A stretch of DNA of 64,000 nucleotides from Kribbella rubisoli (GTDB taxonomy: Bacteria > Actinomycetota > Actinomycetes > Propionibacteriales > Kribbellaceae): positions 124,001 through 188,000 of the forward strand of contig NZ_SHKR01000017.1 in NCBI RefSeq assembly GCF_004217145.1. The letters run 5' to 3'. The notes under the pieces were generated by a model. That model was not told where the DNA came from. It saw only the letters and a program-made list of their open reading frames with translations, and searched no databases. Positions 23,588-31,178 of this stretch are shown here, piece by piece. How positions within the stretch are numbered: position 1 is the stretch's first letter; each line of letters starts with the position of its first letter. Made by a program: the position numbers and the translations under genes.

Positions 23588-24880
23588 ATGCGTATCTCGA
23601 AGGGACTGCGACTCGCGGTCGTCGCCGGGCTGTTGGCCTCGGCCGCTGCCTGTGGCGGCAGCGGCGACTCGGGCGGTGGCTCCGGCAGTGGTGGCAAGGT
23701 CGAGCTGACGCTGCTCAGCCACTACAGCGACGGCCCGTCGAAGGACGGGCTCGACAAGATGATCGCCCAGTGGAACAAGGACAACCCGAAGATCCAGGTG
23801 AAGGCGCAGGTGGTCAAGTTCGACGACCTGCTCACCACGATGACGGTCCGGCAGACCGGCGGCCGCGGCGCGGACATCGTCAGCGCCTACGGCCTGTGGG
23901 GCGGACAGCTGATGAAGGCGAACGTCGTGGCGAAGGTGCCGGACGACATCGCGACCAAGATCAAGGCGGAGTACAGCCCGGCCGCGCTCGGCGCCGTGAC
24001 GACCGGTGACACGCTCCTCGGCTATCCGACCGAGCTGAACACCTACGTGCTCTTCTACAACAAGAAGATCCTCGCCGCGGCCGGCATCACCAAGCCGCCG
24101 ACCACCTGGGCCGAGCTCGCCGACGACGCGAAGAAGACTGTGAAGCGGGATGCCAAGGGCAACATCCAGGTCGAGGGCCTGAGCCTGATCCAGGACGGCG
24201 ACAACAAGTCGGTACACCCGTTCCTGTCGCTGCTCGACTCGGCCGGCGGCAAGTTCCTGGGTGCGGACGGCACACCGCAGTTCGACAACGACCAGGGCAA
24301 GGCGGCGCTGAAGTTCGAGGGCGATCTCGCGGCCGCGAAGGCGTCGAACACCTCGATCTCGCCGACCAAGCAGTTCCGCAGCGGCGGCGTCGCGATGGCG
24401 CTCCAGGCCGGCTGGTGGATCGGCAGCCTCAAGACCCAGATGAAGGACAAGTACGCTTCGGACGTCGGCGTGACCGCGATCCCCGGTCCGACTCCGGGGA
24501 GCAAGGGCTCGCTGGCGTACGGGTTCTTCATGGGCGTGAACCAGCGCAGCAAGCACGCCGACGAGGCGTGGAAGTTCCTGACTTGGATGAACGAGCACAA
24601 GGCCTCGGGTGGCGATGTCACCGAGACCGGCAAGTGGCTCGCCGACCAGGGCCTGATCCCGCCGCGGACGGCCGACCAGGCGGAGTACAAGAAGTCGTTG
24701 TCCGACCCGAACCTGGCGCCGATCTACGACGCGGCGACGTACGCGATGGCGGAGCCGAACCAGCCGGGCGCGTACGAGGCGAAGACCGGGCTGCACAACG
24801 CGATCATGACGGTGCTTGCTGATGGCAAGAATCCGGACGATGCGCTGGCGCAGGCGGCGAAGGCCGTCAAGCCGCAATGA
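23588..24880 (+). CDS. Carbohydrate ABC transporter, solute-binding lipoprotein (CUT1)
   Basis: 430-residue family-1 sugar-binding protein. A signal peptide ends in the lipobox SAAAC followed by a Gly/Ser linker; the mature protein has typical segments TLLSHYSDGPSKDGLDKMIAQWNKDNP, GYPTELNTYVLFYNK and SLAYGFFMGVNQRSKHADEAWKFL. It would present an oligosaccharide or amino-sugar to the two permeases encoded next. Nine bases after the GNAT stop; overlaps the first permease as ATGA. The ligand is not readable; muropeptide sugar or a chito-oligosaccharide fits the operon. Confidence 0.92.
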   Translation: MRISKGLRLAVVAGLLASAAACGGSGDSGGGSGSGGKVELTLLSHYSDGPSKDGLDKMIAQWNKDNPKIQVKAQVVKFDDLLTTMTVRQTGGRGADIVSAYGLWGGQLMKANVVAKVPDDIATKIKAEYSPAALGAVTTGDTLLGYPTELNTYVLFYNKKILAAAGITKPPTTWAELADDAKKTVKRDAKGNIQVEGLSLIQDGDNKSVHPFLSLLDSAGGKFLGADGTPQFDNDQGKAALKFEGDLAAAKASNTSISPTKQFRSGGVAMALQAGWWIGSLKTQMKDKYASDVGVTAIPGPTPGSKGSLAYGFFMGVNQRSKHADEAWKFLTWMNEHKASGGDVTETGKWLADQGLIPPRTADQAEYKKSLSDPNLAPIYDAATYAMAEPNQPGAYEAKTGLHNAIMTVLADGKNPDDALAQAAKAVKPQ

Positions 24881-25815
24881 CAACCGCGGTCAGCGGGGTC
24901 GGCGCTCTGGCGGCGCCGGCCCGGCGGGTCGGGAAGCTCCACCGCGAGGGGCTGGCGGCGTACCTGTTCCTCTCTCCGGCGCTGCTGTTCTTCTGCGTGT
25001 TCCTGATCCTGCCGTTCATCTTCGCGATCGTGCTGGCGTTCTCGGACTGGGGCGGGTTCGACCTCAGCACGCTGAAGTGGGCGGGGTTCTCGAACTTCGG
25101 TGACGTGCTGAGCTTCGACGGGACCTTCGTCAAGCCGATCCTCGTCAACACGTTGCTGTTCGCGTTCGGATCGGTGTTCCTGGCAACGTTCGGCTCGGTG
25201 CTGGTTGCCTACTGCATCGACCGGCTGTCCTTCCAGGGGTTCTGGCGGGTGCTGTACTTCCTGCCGGTCGTCGCCACGGTGGTTGCGATCGGCAACGTGT
25301 GGAAGATGATGTACCAGCCGGCCGGCCTGATCAACGCAGTACTGAACAAGCTCGGTGTGAACAGCGTCGGCTTCCTGTCGGATTCGTCGTACGCGCTGCC
25401 GTCGGTGACCGTCGTCCATGCGTGGGCCTCGATCGGCGGCGCCGTACTGATCCTGACCGCCGGCCTGAAGGCGATCCCGGAGATGTACTACGAGGCCGCC
25501 GAGGTGGACGGGGCGAACTCGTGGCACATGTTCTGGTCGATCACGTTGCCGTTGCTGCGGCCGGCGTTGCTGTTCGTGCTGATCACGCAGTTCATCGGAG
25601 GGTTGCAGTCGTTCGCGCTGATCATCGTGATGACGGGTGACGGCGGGCCGGTGAACGCGACCAATGTCGCGGCGTTCGAGATGTACCAACGGGCGTTCAA
25701 GTTCGGCGCGTGGGGAACGGCGAGCGCGATGGCGATGGTGCTCTTCGTGATCATCCTCGCGATTACGTTGCTGCAGCTGTGGATCGCCCGGCGGCGCGGA
25801 GAGGAGACCTCGTGA
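24877..25815 (+). CDS. Sugar ABC transporter permease (MalF-type)
   Basis: 312-residue inner-membrane permease with six predicted helices. It begins with a short cytosolic region, then YLFLSPALLFFCVFLILPFIFAIVLAF, and carries the EAA loop YYEAAEVDGANSWHMFWSITLPLLRP. It pairs with the next gene's product to form the channel. No ATPase gene is present in the operon; in actinobacteria such importers usually share a general MsiK-type ATPase encoded elsewhere. Confidence 0.94.
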   Translation: MTTAVSGVGALAAPARRVGKLHREGLAAYLFLSPALLFFCVFLILPFIFAIVLAFSDWGGFDLSTLKWAGFSNFGDVLSFDGTFVKPILVNTLLFAFGSVFLATFGSVLVAYCIDRLSFQGFWRVLYFLPVVATVVAIGNVWKMMYQPAGLINAVLNKLGVNSVGFLSDSSYALPSVTVVHAWASIGGAVLILTAGLKAIPEMYYEAAEVDGANSWHMFWSITLPLLRPALLFVLITQFIGGLQSFALIIVMTGDGGPVNATNVAAFEMYQRAFKFGAWGTASAMAMVLFVIILAITLLQLWIARRRGEETS

Positions 25816-26687
25816 AGCGGCGCGGCAAGTTCCCGTGGTTCGCGTACCTGGTGGTGATCCTCGGCGGGGTGGCGATGGTGATGCCGTTCCTCGACATGGT
25901 GATGAGCTCGTTCAAGGGGCCGGGGGAGTACGGCGTGATTCCGTACAAGCTCCTGCCGTCGTCGTTCAACCTGGACAACTACCGTGAGGCGTTCTCGCAG
26001 CTGGAACTGCTGCGGCTGTTCCGGAACAGCGTGATCGTCACGGTGTCGGTGACGATCTCGGTGCTGGTCACCTCGTCGATGGCCGGGTACGCACTGGCGA
26101 AGCTGCGGTTCCGCGGGCGAGCGGTGATCTTCCGGTTCATCCTCGCGACGATGATGCTGCCGCCGTTCCTGCTGCTGATCCCGACGTTCCTGATCATGCT
26201 GAACTGGCCGCTTGCCGGCGGCAACGACATCCTCGGCCGCGGCGGCGACGGCGGGCTGACGACGAGTCTGATCGCGCTGATCCTGCCGTTCGCGGTCAGC
26301 GGGTTCGGCATCTTCCTGATGCGGCAGTTCATGGTGTCGCTGCCGGACGAGATGCTCGAGGCGGCCAAGATCGACGGCGCGAACCAGTGGCAAACCTGGC
26401 GGCTGATCGTGCTGCCGCAGACCAAGCCGGTCGCGATCACGCTCGGGCTGATCACGTTCATCGGGACCTGGAACGAGTACATCTGGACGCTGCTGATCTC
26501 GTCCTCGGATCCCTCGCTGCAGACCCTGCCGGTCGGCATCCAGTTGCTGCAGAGCTTCCTCGACCCCGACCGCACGATGCCGATCGTCATGGCCGGGCTG
26601 GTGATCAGCACGCTGCCGGTGCTGGTCGTGTTCCTGCTGTTCCAGAAGTACTACGTGCGCGGCGTCGTACTCAGTGGCCTGAAATGA
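25812..26687 (+). CDS. Sugar ABC transporter permease (MalG-type)
   Basis: 291-residue partner permease. The GTG start overlaps the previous stop codon as GTGA and gives MKRRGKFPWFAYLVVILGGVAMVMPF, a correct first helix. The EAA loop is MLEAAKIDGANQWQTWRLIVLPQTKP. The end YYVRGVVLSGLK is the standard C-terminus of this group. Coupled to its partner, it completes the CUT1 importer. Confidence 0.94.
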   Translation: MKRRGKFPWFAYLVVILGGVAMVMPFLDMVMSSFKGPGEYGVIPYKLLPSSFNLDNYREAFSQLELLRLFRNSVIVTVSVTISVLVTSSMAGYALAKLRFRGRAVIFRFILATMMLPPFLLLIPTFLIMLNWPLAGGNDILGRGGDGGLTTSLIALILPFAVSGFGIFLMRQFMVSLPDEMLEAAKIDGANQWQTWRLIVLPQTKPVAITLGLITFIGTWNEYIWTLLISSSDPSLQTLPVGIQLLQSFLDPDRTMPIVMAGLVISTLPVLVVFLLFQKYYVRGVVLSGLK

Positions 26688-26697
26688 GGAGATCCTT

Positions 26698-27438
26698 GTG
26701 AACAGAAATGTGCTCGCCATCGGGGCGCACATCGGCGACATGGACCTGACCGCCGGGCCGACGCTGGCCAAGCTGACCCTGGAAGGCGCGTCGGCCACGA
26801 TCGTCGCGCTGACGCCGGGCGAACGCGGTCACCCGCGGATGACGCCCACGGCGTACAAGAAGCAGAAGATCGCCGAGGGTACGGCGTTCGCGGAGGCGAT
26901 CGGCGCGGACTTCGTGGTCTTCGACCAGAGCGACGGATTCCTGCCTGCGAGCGACGACGTGGCGCTCGAGCTGGCCCGGATCATCCGCGAGAAGCAGCCC
27001 GACACGATCATCACCCACTGGAAACACTCCATCCACAGCGACCACGAGAACGCCGCCGTCCTGGCCGAACGCGCCCGCTTCCTGGCCGGCCTGCCGATCG
27101 ACCCCACGGACGATTTCGCCACGCCGTACCCCGAGTTGGTCGCCAAGCTGGCCGAGCTCCCGCGGCACGGCGTACGCAGCTTCCTCCACGCCGAGAACTG
27201 GGAGGACATGGAGGGCTTCACCCCGTCCCTCTACGTCCCCATCCCCGACGAGGCCTTCTACCGCTGGGTCTCCGCCATCCGCCACCAAGCCTTCGCCCGA
27301 GGCGAAACCTACGGCTTCCGCTACATCGACTACTACACAGCGTTGATGACCACCCGAGGCTGCCTAGCCTCCTACCCCCGGGCCTGCGCCTTCCACACCA
27401 ACCAAGCCCCCGAGGTATCCAAGCTCGCAGGCCCGTAG
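26698..27438 (+). CDS. PIG-L/LmbE-family deacetylase with altered active-site motif
   Basis: 246 residues of the PIG-L zinc de-N-acetylase family (GlcNAc-PI, mycothiol-precursor and chito-type deacetylases). The usual AHPDD motif is AHIGD here (His11 and Asp14 as zinc ligands), so the first Asp, the general base in well-studied members, is Gly13. The second motif HSDHENAA (113-120) supplies the remaining zinc His. Other parts are normal (TIVALTPGERGHPR, KLAELPRHGVRSFLHAENWEDM). The GTG start follows a GAGGAG site 11 bp after the permease gene. It is likely to act on an N-acyl sugar imported by the transporter; activity with the altered motif is open. Confidence 0.85.
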   Translation: MNRNVLAIGAHIGDMDLTAGPTLAKLTLEGASATIVALTPGERGHPRMTPTAYKKQKIAEGTAFAEAIGADFVVFDQSDGFLPASDDVALELARIIREKQPDTIITHWKHSIHSDHENAAVLAERARFLAGLPIDPTDDFATPYPELVAKLAELPRHGVRSFLHAENWEDMEGFTPSLYVPIPDEAFYRWVSAIRHQAFARGETYGFRYIDYYTALMTTRGCLASYPRACAFHTNQAPEVSKLAGP

Positions 27439-27524
27439 ATCTCTCCTACGTGGACATCCGTGCGGTTGCCGGGGTGCACGAAGTACGGTCGTAGGCGGTT
27501 CTGTCGGCTAGGGATGGAGTGGGC

Positions 27525-28283
27525 GTGGCTGAGGTTCGGTTGGTTGTGCAGGCGGATGACTTTGGGATGCTTCACGCTGTGAACGTCGGGACGGTGGAGG
27601 CGTTTCGGGATGGGATCGTCACGCAGGTTTCGACGATGGCGGCTTGTCCTTGGTTTACCGAGGCGGCGGCGTTGGGGCGGGAGTTCGGGATTCCGCTGGG
27701 CGTGCATCAGACGTTGACGTGTGAGTGGGACTTCCTGCGGTGGCGGCCGTTGACGGATGGGGCGTCGTTGGTGGGGGAAGACGGGACGTTCCTGCGGTCG
27801 GTGGCTGAGGCGCAGGCGGCGGTGACTCATGAGGACGCGGTGCGTGAGCTGACGGCGCAGGTCGCGAAGTTCGCGGCGGAGGGGCTGCCGATCGAGTACC
27901 TCGACGTACACATGGGTCAGTCGGCGACGCCCGCGGCGTACGACGAGGTGTCGAGTGCGGCGGGGAAGCCGTTCATCTATGGCGAGGTGGAGTCGCAGCG
28001 GTTCGCGTCGATCGAGACGTTGAGCGATCGGGACGCGGACGTGAAGAGGGCCTGGCTGCTCGAGTACCTGGACAAGCTGACGCCGGGAGTGCATCTGCTC
28101 GTCACGCACTGCGCGGCGGCGGAGCCTGAGCTCGGCGCGCTGCACAAGCCCGGGTCCTACACGTACCGCTGGGCCGAGGAGTATCGGCTGTCCGACCAGG
28201 AGCTCGTCACCGATCCCGAGATTCGCAAGGCGATCGAGGAACGCGGCATCGAGCTCACGACGGTCTGCGCCGCCTTCTCGTGA
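27525..28283 (+). CDS. ChbG/YdjC-family carbohydrate deacetylase
   Basis: 252-residue YdjC/ChbG-type metal-dependent deacetylase, a family that removes an acetyl group from chito-oligosaccharides so they can be hydrolysed or sensed. It begins VRLVVQADDFGM (catalytic Asp and metal Asp), then GIPLGVHQTLT (metal His) and EYLDVHMGQ (third ligand region), and ends with THCAAAEPELGAL and a conserved Arg/Trp patch. The GTG chosen follows GGAG by 6 nt; a GTG two codons earlier is possible. It lies 86 bp after the PIG-L gene and overlaps the next GNAT gene by 4 bp. Two unrelated deacetylases side by side are unusual. Confidence 0.88.
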   Translation: MAEVRLVVQADDFGMLHAVNVGTVEAFRDGIVTQVSTMAACPWFTEAAALGREFGIPLGVHQTLTCEWDFLRWRPLTDGASLVGEDGTFLRSVAEAQAAVTHEDAVRELTAQVAKFAAEGLPIEYLDVHMGQSATPAAYDEVSSAAGKPFIYGEVESQRFASIETLSDRDADVKRAWLLEYLDKLTPGVHLLVTHCAAAEPELGALHKPGSYTYRWAEEYRLSDQELVTDPEIRKAIEERGIELTTVCAAFS

Positions 28284-28786
28284 TCAGCGCAGGCCGGCTG
28301 TTGCTGCGGCCGTTCACGATGGGGGACGTCTCGTGGGTGTACGAGGTGTCGCAGGACCCCGTGCTGCAGCAGTACGTCGGCGTGCCCTCGCCGTACCTGA
28401 TGGAGCATGCGCAGTACTTCGTTGAGCACCTTGCCATCGGGAATGACCAGCGGGTCGAGTTCGTGGTCGAGGAGGCCGGTGAGCGGGTCGCGCGCGTCGG
28501 GCTCGGTCTGCGCGGGGACGGTACTGCGGAGGTCGGCTATTGGACGGCCCCGGCCGCGCGTGGCCGGGGCGTTGCGCCGGCGGCCGTGCGGGCGGTCTGC
28601 GGGTGGGCCTTCGAGACGCAGGGCTTGGAGCTCATCGAGTGGCGCGCGGAGATCGGCAACGATGCGTCGCGTCGCGTTGCGGAGAAGGCCGGCTTCGTGA
28701 TGGAGGGGCAGTTGCGTAAGCGGCTGGTGCATCGCGGGCAACGCGTCGATGCGTGGATCGGCTCACTGCTCAAGGGCGAAGTCTGA
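28280..28786 (+). CDS. GNAT N-acetyltransferase (RimJ/RimL-like)
   Basis: 168-residue single GNAT domain. It opens ISAGRLLLRPFTMGDVSWVYEV and has the CoA loop AARGRGVAPAAVRAVCGWAF and the late strand ASRRVAEKAGFVMEGQLRKR typical of RimJ/RimL-type acetyltransferases. GTG start coupled to the ChbG-like stop. Its 3' end runs 17 bp into the 3' end of the convergent AraC gene. It closes the scavenging operon; the acceptor is unknown. Confidence 0.88.
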   Translation: MISAGRLLLRPFTMGDVSWVYEVSQDPVLQQYVGVPSPYLMEHAQYFVEHLAIGNDQRVEFVVEEAGERVARVGLGLRGDGTAEVGYWTAPAARGRGVAPAAVRAVCGWAFETQGLELIEWRAEIGNDASRRVAEKAGFVMEGQLRKRLVHRGQRVDAWIGSLLKGEV

Positions 28787-29519
28787 GGGCACCAGGTGGT
28801 GAGCCGGTGGAGGCCTTGACGTGGCGGGTCAGGTGGCTGACGGAGTGGTAGCCGGTCAGGTCGGCGATCGCTTGCAGCGGGAGCGTCGAGTTGCGGATGT
28901 GCGAGAGCGCGTGGCGTAGGCGTACCGCTTGGAGTGCGGCTTGAGGGCTGGCGCCGCGAAGTCGGGTGAACGCGGCGCGGAGGCCGGACGGGGAGATGCC
29001 CAGGTCGGCGGCGACGGCGGCGATCCTGAGACCGCCGGCGAAGCGCTCTTCGAAGATGCGTTCTGCTTCGATGACTAGTTGCTCAGCTGGGGTCGTGGGT
29101 GGGGCCGTGGCTGAGCGGCGTAGGCGGAGGTCCAGCTCGGACAGGAGGAGCGTCCGGAGCTCTTCGTTGTTCTCGCGTACGAGGGCGTCGAAGACTCGGC
29201 CGAGAGTGTGATCGGCGTCGTCGTAGCACAGGCGGGGCCACGGGTGGGCGGCCGCGGCGTCGACCTGGAGGAATCGGTTGGCGTATCCCGTGCGGCTCTG
29301 TTCGGCATGCCAGGTGCTCGGCGGAGTCAGCAGTACGGTGCCGGGCGTCGCGGCGTACGTCTCTTCGCCGACGGGGCAGGTGATGCGGCCACGGACGTAG
29401 TACACGAGCTCCCACGTGGTGTGCGCGTGCAGCGGGTAGTCCTTGCCGGGTGCGGCGGTGTGTACGCCGGCGCCGAGCAGTCGTAGCGATTTGTGCATAA
29501 GCCCTGTCGCCTTCTGCAT
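28770..29519 (-). CDS. AraC-family transcriptional regulator
   Basis: 249 residues. An N-terminal cupin sensor begins near PGKDYPLHAHTTWELVYYVRG, with the HAHTxWE type metal or sugar pocket, and a C-terminal double HTH reads GGLRIAAVAADLGISPSGLRAAFTRL and QAIADLTGYHSVSHLTRHVKA. The ATG is preceded by AGGA at 5 nt; a second ATG eight residues inside is less well placed. It is divergent from a PhyH-type oxygenase with a 63-bp gap, the same design as the first AraC/PhyH pair. Confidence 0.88.
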   Translation of the reverse strand: MQKATGLMHKSLRLLGAGVHTAAPGKDYPLHAHTTWELVYYVRGRITCPVGEETYAATPGTVLLTPPSTWHAEQSRTGYANRFLQVDAAAAHPWPRLCYDDADHTLGRVFDALVRENNEELRTLLLSELDLRLRRSATAPPTTPAEQLVIEAERIFEERFAGGLRIAAVAADLGISPSGLRAAFTRLRGASPQAALQAVRLRHALSHIRNSTLPLQAIADLTGYHSVSHLTRHVKASTGSPPGALRLRP

Positions 29520-29582
29520 TGTTTCCTGGGTACGCCGGATTGATGCTGGCATCGATTCGTGCATCTTGGGAAGGAGACCCTG

Positions 29583-30356
29583 ATGGATATGGCGATGGAT
29601 ATGGCGACGGCTTTGCGGGATCTCGGCGTGACGGATGACGTACTGACGCAGGCCGAGAAGGACCAGCTCGACCGGGACGGGTTCCTCCCGCTGGAGGGGG
29701 TTCTGACGCTCGAGGAAGTGTCGGCGCTCAACAAACGGCTGGCGGAGCTGACCGCTGCGGAAGGCGATCGCGCCGGCCTCGAAGTACATCAGGAGAAGGG
29801 CACGGACCGGCTCGCCGACTTGGTCAACAAGGACGCGAAGTTCGAGGTCTGCTTCAGCCATCCGCGCGTGCTGGCCGCGATGCAGCACGTGCTCGGCGAG
29901 TTCAAGCTGTCGTCCCTCAACAGCCGCGCCGCTCTACCCGGCGAAGGTCACCAAGCTCTCCACGCGGACTCCGGGCATCCCGTGCAGCCCGGTGAGTACG
30001 AGGTCTGCAACTCGATCTGGCTGCTCGACGACTTCACCCCCGAGAACGGCGCTACCCGCGTAGTCCCCGGCTCCCACCGCCGCGGCACCATGCCCGGCGA
30101 CGAGATGCCCAACCCAGGCGACCCCCACCCCGACCAGATCCAGCTAACCGGCAAAGCAGGCACCGTCGTCATCTTCAACAGCCACCTCTGGCACGGCGGC
30201 ACCCGAAACCAAACCCAATCCCCCCGCCGAGCCCTGCACTCCTACTTCTCCCTCCGCCACCTACCGCAACAGCTGGACCAGCAGTCCTACATCCGCCTGG
30301 AGACCTACAAACGCCTAACCCCACCCCAACACTTCATCCTCGACGTCACCAACTGA
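29583..30356 (+). CDS. Phytanoyl-CoA dioxygenase (PhyH) family oxygenase
   Basis: 257 residues, Fe(II)/2-oxoglutarate oxygenase. The iron-binding HAD (ALHADSGH) and distal His (NSHLWHGGTRNQT) are present, with the 2-oxoglutarate Arg soon after (SPRRALHSYF). It starts with a repeated MDMAMDMA, encoded by a directly repeated ATGGATATGGCG; AAGGAG precedes the first ATG by 6 nt. Substrate unknown. Divergent from an AraC regulator. Only distantly similar to the other PhyH protein in this window, so the two pairs are not a recent duplication. Confidence 0.88.
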   Translation: MDMAMDMATALRDLGVTDDVLTQAEKDQLDRDGFLPLEGVLTLEEVSALNKRLAELTAAEGDRAGLEVHQEKGTDRLADLVNKDAKFEVCFSHPRVLAAMQHVLGEFKLSSLNSRAALPGEGHQALHADSGHPVQPGEYEVCNSIWLLDDFTPENGATRVVPGSHRRGTMPGDEMPNPGDPHPDQIQLTGKAGTVVIFNSHLWHGGTRNQTQSPRRALHSYFSLRHLPQQLDQQSYIRLETYKRLTPPQHFILDVTN

Positions 30357-30395
30357 TTCTGTCTATGCGATTTGCCTTGAAACTGGCTAGCTTCC

Positions 30396-30401
30396 TAGAC
30401 T
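30396..30401 (+). promoter_or_regulatory. -10 box for the small ORF (leaderless candidate)
   Basis: TAGACT lies exactly 7 nt before the ATG of the 32-codon ORF. No ribosome site precedes that ATG. Confidence 0.45.
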
Positions 30402-30408
30402 GAAATCC

Positions 30409-30507
30409 ATGCTCAGTGAGCAGCCGGACGGCCATCGGGTGATCTCGCCGGGCGTTGTGCGAAAGGCCGACAAGGCACTCGCTGAATGTGAGGGGACAAG
30501 CCAGTGA
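30409..30507 (+). CDS. 32-residue leader ORF coupled to a HicB-like gene
   Basis: A short ORF, too small to be called by length, reading MLSEQPDGHRVISPGVVRKA and ending AECEGTSQ. Its TGA overlaps the GTG of the next gene (GTGA), so translation of the two is coupled, and its ATG is preceded at 7 nt by a TAGACT promoter box. It has no HicA-type double-stranded RNA-binding motif and is too short to be that toxin. It could be a leader peptide, a cut-down partner, or simply a translation-coupling device. Confidence 0.5.
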   Translation: MLSEQPDGHRVISPGVVRKADKALAECEGTSQ

Positions 30508-31127
30508 AGACCTACGACGTGACGGTTGAGCGGGACGGCCGGTGGTGGATGGTGGCGATTCCTGAGCTTGACGGACTGACACAGGCCCGCCGCCTGGACG
30601 AGGCCGAGCAGATGGCCCGCGAGTACATCGCTGTGACGACCGACGTTCCGCTCTCCCGGGTCGCGGTCGAAATCTCCGGGATCGCCGCCAAAGGACAGGA
30701 TCTACTGCAAGCGAAGCTCCTTGTCGACGGTCTCCGTCGTCGCGCGAAGGACCTCGAAACGCTGGTCGGTGAACTCACCCGTGAAGTCGCGTCCTCGTTA
30801 ACCGACGCAAGCGTTCCGGTCAGGGACGTGAGCACCGTCCTCGGCGTTTCCCACCAACGCGTCTCCCAGTTGGTGCAGGCAGCCGAGGGCGACTCAACGA
30901 AGGTGATGCGAAAGGCGCAACAAGAGTTCGCCCACGACCTCGTCATCAAACTTGCCGACGGCCGAGCAGTCAGAATCGTCGAGGTGACTGCGCCGAAGGG
31001 TGCGCGATCCGACAAGGTAGCGGCTCAAAAGCCCGCATCGCATCAGAGCGATCATCAGCGTCCGAAGGGTGCCGGTACGCGAGCCCGACCAGCCAAGCAG
31101 ACCGCCGCGGCCAACCGCTCCGCCTGA
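30504..31127 (+). CDS. HicB-like protein with DNA-binding region
   Basis: 207 residues. The N-terminus MKTYDVTVERDGRWWMVAIPELDGLTQARR has the HicB antitoxin partial-RNase-H fold. A middle part contains a helix-turn-helix (VPVRDVSTVLGVSHQRVSQLVQ), and the tail is Lys/Arg/Ala-rich and probably disordered (PKGAGTRARPAKQTAAANR). HicB antitoxins repress their own operon and neutralise a HicA RNA-cleaving toxin, but no hicA is next to it; only a 32-codon ORF precedes it. It may be an orphan repressor that uses the HicB fold. GTG start with 4-bp coupling. Confidence 0.75.
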   Translation: MKTYDVTVERDGRWWMVAIPELDGLTQARRLDEAEQMAREYIAVTTDVPLSRVAVEISGIAAKGQDLLQAKLLVDGLRRRAKDLETLVGELTREVASSLTDASVPVRDVSTVLGVSHQRVSQLVQAAEGDSTKVMRKAQQEFAHDLVIKLADGRAVRIVEVTAPKGARSDKVAAQKPASHQSDHQRPKGAGTRARPAKQTAAANRSA

Positions 31128-31178
31128 CGAACAGAGATCTCAGCGGCGACGTGGCCGTTGCGAGGCTGGTGCGTCGGG

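Noticed and set aside
30409..30507. The 32-codon ORF as a HicA toxin.
   Set aside because: It is less than half the usual HicA length and lacks its conserved Gly-His motif.
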